Source: Ancistrus triradiatus (lineage: Eukaryota; Chordata; Actinopteri; Siluriformes; Loricariidae). From it: 64,000 bases of DNA. The position numbers were made by a program, and so were the translations under genes. The stretch is taken from contig JAJAGP010000233.1 of the NCBI GenBank assembly GCA_025084515.1, forward strand, positions 62,001-126,000. Reading direction: 5' to 3'. This document shows positions 56,724 through 64,000 of the stretch, piece after piece. How positions within the stretch are numbered: the first letter of the stretch is position 1; each line of letters starts with the position of its first letter. Below the pieces are notes generated by a model. It made no database searches. It saw only the letters and a list, made by a program, of their open reading frames with translations, and was not told the origin of the DNA.

Positions 56724-57105
56724 CAGTACTGCGCAAAAGTCTTAGGCCGCCATTAGACTTGTTGTTTTAACCGTGGTATGATGATGATCTGTAATTATTT
56801 CAGTCTATTTAGTAAGATACAAATGGAAAATACAGGACATATGTACACAAAAAAATTCAAAACAAAATGCTTCTGCAGGCAAAAGTCAATATTTAGTGTG
56901 GCCTCCCTGAGTAAGTGGTTTCTTGACTGTTACCCTTTTCGAAAGGCCATTCCAGATCAAGCTTTGTTGGACTGTAGAAGAGTCAACTTGGCATCCCAAT
57001 GAAGCTGCCAGATGATGCTATTGGGGAGGTCACACTAAGTACTTGCCACTGTAGCCTATAGAAGCTGGTTTTTCCTGATTTGTTTTCTTTTTTTCTTTCA
57101 ATCTT
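56724..57105. mobile_element. Fold-back derivative of GCAAAAGTCTTAGGCC family
   Basis: Left end 'cagtactgcgcaaaagtctt' follows TA (56722-56723). Internal sequence 56850-56905 ('aaatgcttctgcaggcaaaa' then 'tatttagtgtggcctccc') is inversely repeated at 57025-57080, so two internal halves lie head to head. The right terminal repeat is missing; it stops where the next Tc1 remnant begins. Confidence 0.75.
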
Positions 57106-57106
57106 T

Positions 57107-57838
57107 TCAGTTTGTTATGTTGAGGCCTTGTGCTAAAATAAAAACAAATTCGAGTTTTCCCCATCAATATACACTTAATACTCCACAATGAGAAACTGAA
57201 AACAGAAGTTTAGAATGTGTTTTGCAATTTATTAGTTTGCAAATAAGCACCAAAAAAACCCAGACGGGCTTTCGTTCGTCTTTTACTGAGGAGAGGCTTC
57301 TGTCTGTCCATAAAACTCATATTGCTGGAGTGCATTGCTGCAGTGAAGGTTGACCTTCTGGAAGTTTCTCCCATCTGCACGCAGGATGTTTGGAGCTCAG
57401 CCAAAGTGACCACTGGGTTCTTGGTCACCTCTCTTTCCCTTCTCCCCTGATTACTTAGTTTGGTGGGGCGGCCAGCTCTAGGAAGAGTCCTGGTTGTTCC
57501 AAACATCTTCCATTTAAGAATGATATATTCCATGGTGCTCTTGGGACCTTTCAGTATAGCAGATTTTTGTAGCCCTCTCCAAATCATGTCCAACCAACTG
57601 AATTGACCACAGGTGGACTCCACGCAAGGTGTGGAAACATCTCAAAGATGATCAAGAGAAATAGGAGGCCCCCAAAGCTAAATTTCAAATGTCATAGTAA
57701 AGGGTCTGAATACTTCCGTCCATTCAAAATGTTAGTTCTTCGTTTTTAATAAATATGCAAATTGTGAGTGCAGATTGCTGGGGGGAAAACTTGATATGAT
57801 AAAAAGTGAAAGGGTCTGTAGACTTTCCGAACACATTG
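57107..57838 (-). mobile_element. Tc1-like transposon, family E, truncated
   Basis: The right end 'aaagggtctgtagactttcc' then 'gaacacattg' precedes TA at 57839-57840. The left side keeps the inner TIR ('gttatgttgaggccttgtgc') but lacks the tip. On the minus strand 57623-57210 encodes an HTH-to-linker segment with 'STMEYIILKWKMFGTTRTLP' and a 'RAGRPTKLS' linker (GRPxKxS). The catalytic core is deleted. Confidence 0.8.
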
Positions 57839-58084
57839 TATGTGATCTGCAGCGGACATCAAATACATCAGATCTGTACAAAGGCATGCAGGTTCAAATA
57901 AACTCAACAGGCTGAGTGAGTAGTAGATAACCTGAGCCTACTGTTAATCTGAGTTTCAGTTCTTAGCAAACTTTGTTCATTTGCTCCAAGTCAACAGTGA
58001 AATGGAAGGTGAAGGCAGGTCGGTTCACCCTTTATCACTCTGTATACTAAATCACAGTGCTCAGCAATCACTCACAAGGCTTTT

Positions 58085-58560
58085 TTTTTGCCATTGCTCC
58101 TTTGATGACGCACAACATCACTTAGGTTTCGCCCAACACCGCCCTTCTGACATTTCCTTCTCATGGAGAGTCATCACTTTAGGTCTTGACAAAATAGAAT
58201 TATCAAAGAAGAACGCCCTATTCTGGGCCACTAAGTCACCCCTGGCACTCTCACCGTCCATCCAACACACCCAGCTAATAATCTTGATGTGATTCCAGAT
58301 GACAAACTCAACTTCACTGATCACATCACGGGGTCCCGCACAATACGGCCTTTCCCGACTACAATAACTGCTCGACTTCTCATATACAATAAGATCTTAT
58401 CAGTACAGCACTTGATTATTGCAACACTCTACTTGCTGGCCTTTATTTATCGTTCATATCTCCTCTACAGTGCGGTTATTCAGCGGGTTCATGACCTCCC
58501 CAAGTTCTCTTATGTGACTGTCTGGGGTCAATCTCCCAGTTGAAGTCAGAATTATATTAC
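58085..58560 (+). mobile_element. L2-type LINE reverse-transcriptase fragment
   Basis: Codons near 58284-58325 read 'VIPDDKLNFTDHIT' (L2 pattern LGVxxDxxLxFxxHI). A frame shift later, 58406-58440 reads 'LDYCNTLLAGL', a hallmark of the L2/CR1 thumb region, then 'IQRVHDLPKFSYVT' near 58478-58520. Order and spacing are right for an RT C-terminal domain with a short deletion. Decayed and not functional. Confidence 0.8.
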
Positions 58561-59290
58561 AAACTTTTGTCTTTGCAGCCCAGGCCTCAAATGGCTCTGC
58601 GGTGTATTATCAGGGTCGAGAATGACACATGGCAGCTGTCACTGGATCAAATTATGTTCTGAGGAAGCGCCCAGAAAAAAGTATTCCAGGACCTGTACTT
58701 CCACTGGACAGAAAGAACGTGAGCAAACCACTTTCAAATGCATAGAATCCAATGCTGAGGTCTTAAAAACCTTCCAATGAACTGAGATCTGCATAAGCTA
58801 TCCAGGAAGCTCATGTGTCGTTCTATCATAACACTCCTCCATAACAACCAGGAATATACTTGCCTTGACCTTAAAACCAGCACCAATCCAGTCGGGCTGC
58901 GATTTCAAGAGTGCAACTCTTCCACTAACTTGATGTATCAGGTAAAGTTCTAAAATCCAATTCCTTTTCCACTACATAATGTCATTCTTCCACCTTATTT
59001 TAAGCAACACTGGCACAGTGGCACAAGTGATTAGTACTATCGCTCAACAGTCCTCTGCCCTGTTTTTTTCACTCACCCACATTAAGCTAGGTGTCTTTAA
59101 AGTGTGCCAGTCTAAGTGGGTGAAAGTGTGTGTGCACACTATGATGGATTCTCGGCCTGTCTAGGGTTGGTTCTCAACATTCGTCCTAAATGCACATTGA
59201 GGAGAAGGGGAAATGGATGGGCGCAGTGAGGGAGACGCTCTAGCTGAATTGCTTGCAGGTGGCATCCTGTGACAGACTTTTGTTTGATTG
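58560..59290. other. Unassigned sequence
   Basis: Nothing convincing; could be further diverged LINE, but no conserved block is readable. Confidence 0.35.
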
Positions 59291-59324
59291 AATGCACCCA
59301 TTATCAAGTGTGGGGCTGAAATAG

Positions 59325-59356
59325 CCAAAGCAAGAAAGGGTGTCCGCATACTTTAG
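59325..59356 (+). mobile_element. Isolated Tc1-like end
   Basis: 'gaaagggtgtccgcatactt' is the right-end phrase of the family at 34190 and 38140. Confidence 0.45.
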
Positions 59357-59779
59357 GGCGATTTCATAATCATTTATAGATTTGTATTCTTCTCTTCTAG
59401 GCTCATATGATAAATCGAGGCAATTAGTTTATTTTTTCACAGCCTAACGAGGCACAAAAGAGAGAAAAACAGACAGTTGCTTGAGGACGAGTCAACCAGT
59501 GTGCCAGTGGAGTTTGGCTGCCAGTGCTTTGGCAAATGCCAGCTCAGAATGAGACTAAGACAGCGTGGCACAGGGAAAAGACGCAGGGACAGCAGCAGAT
59601 AGAGGAGAAGGACGATGTAAACAGAGTGATGAGGGAACATCTGTTTATCGTCTATGAATAAATGAGCAAATGATGAGTCACTAAATGAATAGAGGGCAGG
59701 ACAAGAACAGAGCAGGTTTGGGACAGAGCAGATACTGAGTCATTACGCATACGCATTCATTCTGTCCATCACTTGAGTG

Positions 59780-60960
59780 AGAATTGCAGGTAAGGTACTG
59801 GACTTTTGCCCAGTATGTTGGGATTTCAAGTCTCAGCACTGCAAAGCTACTACTTTTGGCCCTTGAGCAAGCATATGGACCAGAACCACTGCTATAATGC
59901 TATAATGCTGTATAATGCTGCTCACACTGTCATTGCCACTATGAACCAGTAGACTGAGGATTGAAGTCCAAGCCAAGCTACTATATTTGGGCCTCTAAGC
60001 AAGGTCATTAACATTGGACTACTGACCAGTATGTTTGGGGTTCAAGTCCCAGCACTGCTGCTACTGTTGTGCCCTTGCACCAGGCCCTTAACACTGAACT
60101 ATTGAAGGCTTCCCAAATGGTCTCAGATGACCAAGCTGCTACTTTTGGGCTTTTAAGCAAGACCCTAAACATTGGACTACTGACCAGTAGGTTGGGGGTT
60201 CAAGTCCCAGCACTGCTACATTGAATGAGCATCAGATACCACTGTTGGGCACTTAACCAATGACAGTAAAACTGGGCTATTTAAGTAGTAGGTTGAGTTT
60301 TCAAGTCCAGTCACTGCCAATAAGTCACTGCTGGGTCCTTTAGCAAGGCCCTTAACCTTGGAATACTGACCAGCAGGTTGGGGGTTCAAGTCCGAGCACT
60401 GCTGCATTGAATGGCAATCAGATACCACAGCTGGGCACTTGACCAACGACCACCAAAACTGAGTTTTCAAGTCCAGACACTGTCAAACAGTCACTGCTTG
60501 GTCCCTTAAAAATAGGCCCTTAACATTGGACTACTGGCCAGTATGTTTGGGGTTAAGTCCCAGAACTGATGCACTAAATGAGCATCTGATACTACTTTTG
60601 GGCACCACTATCCCTGAAACTGGACTATTAAGTAATGGGTTGAGTTTTAACGTCCAGTTACTGCCAAATAGTCGCTGTTGAACTACTGACCAGTGATTTG
60701 GGGGTTCAAATCCCAGCACTGCCAGTGCTTTTAAGAAATTCTCTTAAAACTAGACTATTGACCAGTAGTTTGAGAATCCAAGTCCCAGTACTGCCACTGC
60801 TGCACTGCACAGTCATCAGCCGCCACTGTTGGGTCCTAGAGCATTGCCCTTAGTACTGGCCCATTCACCTGTAGGTTTACAGTTCACATCCTGGCCCTAC
60901 AAAGATTCTCCTGCTGAGCCTTTAAGCAAAGCATTTATTTCTACTCCAGTGAATGTTGAA
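59780..60960 (+). repeat. Tandem array of tRNA-SINE-derived units
   Basis: About thirteen B-box-like units follow one another at roughly 60-125 base spacing: near 59818, 59945, 60030, 60107, 60188, 60290, 60375, 60462, 60545, 60638, 60697, 60765 and 60873. One subtype reads 'gggggttcaagtcccagcac' then TGCT, the other 'gagttttcaagtccagtcac' then TGCC. From 60188 to 60697 they alternate, giving a dimer of about 150-190 bases. Between boxes lie 'ggcccttaac', 'gggcacttaacc' and 'ggactactgaccagtaggtt'. The unit matches the SINE head at 1785-1895. Confidence 0.85.
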
Positions 60961-60964
60961 TGCC

Positions 60965-62390
60965 TGAAAGGTGCTTAACCAAACAAAATGGTGAGAAACA
61001 TTTAAGGATAATCATAACGTAGCCATTTAGAATGTGGTTTCAACACTTTGGGGATGTCACTAAAGCTTTTGTCTGATCTCCTAGAAAACTGAAAGAAACA
61101 AAAAATGAACCAGCTCCGTATTAATGTCCAAGGTTTTTGATGTCCACATCCTTTTTGCCATGCAGTGTATAAAGAAATGGATCTCTAGTGAAGAAAATTG
61201 TTAGCTCACAGGCTTTACAAGCATTAAAGGACATTTTCCAGTCCCTGAAGAAAGAATATCTGCATATGTGGATAGATGGGCAGTGACCTTTATAAACTCA
61301 CTGGATCCTCCCTGCAGACCTTTATGCTCCGCCACCATTTGTTTTCCAATACCTCCTGATTAGCTGTGGAGCACTGTGCTGTCGGCACTACTACATAACA
61401 AGGTATGTCGTGCAGTTTCAAAAAGCATGACTCCAAATACCCCTTCCCTCGACAAAGAGGGAATCTTTAATCTGTAGTGATTTCCCCCAAACAGTGGGTG
61501 TGGTAATGTTGCCTGGTGTCAATTCAAATGACCTGTAAAAAAAGAGCAAATGATGCTGAATGTGCAATTCCATTTTAAATGGTTAATTGCTAATAGAAGC
61601 CAAAATTGGACAACATTAACATAAAACTTAGTTTTCGAAGTTAATACAATATATACTGCCATACGAGTTTTGTCCTTAAACCTTTACACATTCTGTTACT
61701 GTTCGTTCTTTGCTGAGAGCCGGTGCCCAATGTGTCTGTACCTCGTCCCCACAGGGCCAATCTCAGGAGAGAATATGCCATTCCTGAGCTCTGTAGATAA
61801 GGCAACATCAATGCTAGGGCTTTAACTAAAGCCAACGATGTGGGTGAAAAATGTCTGACAACGAGGCACCTTCTCATTCGTTTTCCTCCTCCACTGCTTT
61901 GAAGTGCAAATGGATCTGACACAGAAAAGTGCTCGCATCTGGGTTTGAATAAATTTATTTATTTGCTCGATTCAGATTTCGCAGACGGGACCTGATGTTT
62001 TCCAGTGATAAGATAGTGGCAGGAGGGAGCTTTAGATTTGACTCACGTCACATACTCAGGCAGTCCGATAAGGCTAGTTTACATGAGCGGTTGTGAAAAG
62101 CCTAAAGGGCTTGGCATGTACAATGTTTTCATCCCCTTCAGCTCGGCCTCCCACACGGCCTGTTTACCGGAAGAGAGGAGAGTGATTTGTATGGGACAGG
62201 CATGGCAGGAAAACTTCTAATTATGCTCTCGCTTAATTCCGGCAGTAAAACAACACAAAGCATGAAACGTCCAAACGAATATGGATGAATGAGAATGATT
62301 TCTTTAGATGTTCTTTAAAGAGAGCCATAAGTAAATCTGCTTTGGCTGCTCATCTTTAGTTATTTGGAACTTCTTACCCTTTAGGCAAGT
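60965..62390. other. Unassigned sequence
   Basis: No gene or repeat recognised. Short frames at 61641-61922 and 62038-62220 lack domains. Confidence 0.4.
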
Positions 62391-62395
62391 GACTG

Positions 62396-62416
62396 TATAT
62401 ATATATATATATATAT
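62396..62416. repeat. (AT)n microsatellite
   Basis: A pure TA/AT run of about ten units. Confidence 0.9.
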
Positions 62417-62419
62417 TCC

Positions 62420-63560
62420 ACTGGAACTTACCACAAACGGGAGTAAAATGCAGCAAATCCAGTTCTCTCTCAATTCTATCTCATCGTGTATCCAGGCTAG
62501 AGACATCCCAACAGGGTACTAGGGCCTCCTTTCAGTTGTACAGTTTTCCCCAATATAGCTAAAATAACTCCAGCGTCATCTGTAAAGCACATAATTATTA
62601 AATTATGAACATATATATTATTATTATATAATATAACAGTTTGTAACTAGTTTGTATTATTACTAGTATTGTTGCCATTCCTGAACAAACATGGGTAAAA
62701 TGTTTATCCAAGAATGTCTTTGCAGTTAATCTGACACTGGAAATACGCAATAAATCTAACATCTAACAATCTAATGCAAGTAAATAAACAGAAAAGAAAT
62801 ACAATTCTTAAAAACCCTTATGAACAATAATGGATCGTGAAAAGCGAAATTCCCGTCTCATCCCTCTCGGATTTTCAGGGATTTAACAAAATGGTTCTGT
62901 GTTGATTCGCTGGCATTATTAACCTTTATTTACTCTTGGGGATAGTGATATCTGTAGCATTTTGATTAAAATTATTATTAAATCTTGAGCCTGTACAAAC
63001 CATCAGAATCTTCTGACTTGCCCTGAACAAACAAGCCCTCCACAAGTCTCTTTCCTACTAAGCCTAGCATAGATGAAAAACTAAGGCTTAAATGTAGTGA
63101 CTACATCCAGTGTCAGTGTGAATATAAAAGACCATGAACACTACAGAGAAATGTTTACTACACGGAAACAGCATATAAACAGCATCCGCACTTTTTTACT
63201 TTAACCAATATTTGTAATACTCTAACCCACCACCAGAGGGACGAGGGTTTTAGTCCCTGCAGTAATTTCTGACCAGAAAGGGCATCTGGACTATGGAGAA
63301 TGATGGAGAATGATCACCGCAAAAGTGACCCCTGCTCGGACCTGTAAATGTCTGATGGTCCTGTACAGAACAAGGTACATCCTCGAGATGCAAATCCCCC
63401 CCCTCCCATTAGCCCTGACTAGAATGAGCGAGGTTAAACTTGAAGGAATAAATACATTTAAAAAGGTCCTTGAAGCTCAAACATGTTTTGCATAATTACA
63501 TTCTTTTTTAACTCTCCCTTCCTTATTTCTTTTTCTGCACCATCAAGGACAGCCACGGAA
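62420..63560. other. Unassigned sequence
   Basis: Nothing supportable; 63225-63265 has a faint SINE-like phrase. Confidence 0.4.
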
Positions 63561-63564
63561 TCTT

Positions 63565-63640
63565 TACTATTTTGTGCAATGACTATAAAGGCCTGCAGTT
63601 CAGTTCAATTCTATTCTTTATTGATTATTAGGAGTGGAAC
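63565..63640 (+). repeat. Possible LINE 3' tail
   Basis: 'tttgtgcaatgactataaag' then GCC resembles the LINE 3' tail at 35140 in plus orientation. Confidence 0.4.
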
Positions 63641-63814
63641 GATACACTCTGCTCACGACTAGATTAGTTTTTCCTCACAATTGTTAATTGTTCATTTGAT
63701 AATATATATTTCTTTTTTATTTCTGAAGTATAAACAATGCAAAAAAAAAAACACATTTTCTTGGATATGTCTATAAACAACAACAAAAAAACATAGTATA
63801 GTAGTAAACTACAA

Positions 63815-64000
63815 CTCTGGATCGGTGGAGGTCACAATTTGGTGGTCTGACAGAAAAAATAGGATTGTTCTGGGAAAACTGCCAGATGGCCAACCGTAAA
63901 GTTTGCTGGAGGACAATCAAAGGTCTCATTCTTATTTTGATGGTTTGGGCAACTTCAGTGAAGGAATTTCTTGACGCTGCAATATTCTATGGAGTTTGTA
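63815..64000 (+). mobile_element. Probable Tc1-like transposase fragment at window edge
   Basis: With one frame choice 63839-63900 reads W-W-S-D-R-K-N-R-I-V-L-G-K-L-P-D-G-Q-P, like the first-D block of a Tc1-like transposase with SDE changed to SDR. 'atggtttgggcaacttcagt' near 63941 fits a following MVWGNFS block. The element runs off the window, so its class is uncertain. Confidence 0.45.

Noticed and set aside
59780..60960. Cluster of true tRNA genes
   Set aside because: Units have B-box-like words but no cloverleaf, anticodon arm or paired acceptor stem at the proper spacing; they match SINE heads instead.

Overview
This is a vertebrate, almost certainly teleost fish, nuclear DNA window. 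The evidence is the very high density of Tc1/mariner DNA transposons, tRNA-headed SINEs (one with the fish L2-type 3' tail), L2/Rex-type LINE 3' ends, a Penelope-like 3' end, hAT-like remnants and abundant (CA)n, (CT)n and (AAT)n microsatellites. An otophysan fish (catfish, characin or relative) would fit the repeat mix, but the sequence does not prove it. I found no convincing host protein-coding exon. All longer open frames that I can identify belong to decayed transposable elements. The window reads as an intergenic or deep intronic 'gene desert'.

Layout. 0-4.4 kb: copies of a GGGGACC-type dispersed repeat, including a cluster of five partial copies at about 3-4 kb, a tRNA-like SINE and microsatellites. 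5.4-6.3 kb: a short Tc1-derived MITE and a hAT-like remnant. 6.3-8.1 kb: a Tc1 element split by an L2/Rex-like LINE. 9.4-11.9 kb: a TIR MITE, a second Tc1 family with about 200-bp terminal inverted repeats, and a near-perfect 213-bp palindrome. 12-19 kb: mostly unannotatable sequence with SINE and Tc1 scraps and a local duplication at 18.1-18.9 kb. 19.4-21.0 kb: a third Tc1 family on the minus strand. 21-35 kb: hAT-like MITE, Tc1 fragments, a 134-bp duplicated segment and SINEs. 35-38.2 kb: a LINE 3' end, a fourth Tc1 family (first copy) and further Tc1 scraps. 38.5-47.5 kb: SINE, a Penelope-like 3' end, LTR-like repeats, a retroelement 3' end and a TA-flanked TIR element. 49-50 kb: a hAT-like remnant and nested palindromes, both carrying CTCF-like motifs. 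52.3-54.2 kb: the second copy of the fourth Tc1 family, inserted in the centre of a palindromic fold-back element. 56.7-58.6 kb: two Tc1 remnants and an L2 LINE fragment. 59.8-61.0 kb: a tandem array of about 13 tRNA-SINE-derived units with alternating subtypes.

How the parts relate. Nothing here forms an operon-like gene set. The transposases are fossils: D and E residues of the DD34E triad are still readable in several copies, but each carries frameshifts, stops, deletions or insertions. The items most worth a second look are structural: the tandem SINE array, the Tc1-in-palindrome nest, the 11.7-kb palindrome with a hammerhead-ribozyme-like core, the 49.6-kb nested palindromes, and a few complex non-repetitive stretches that could be conserved regulatory DNA.
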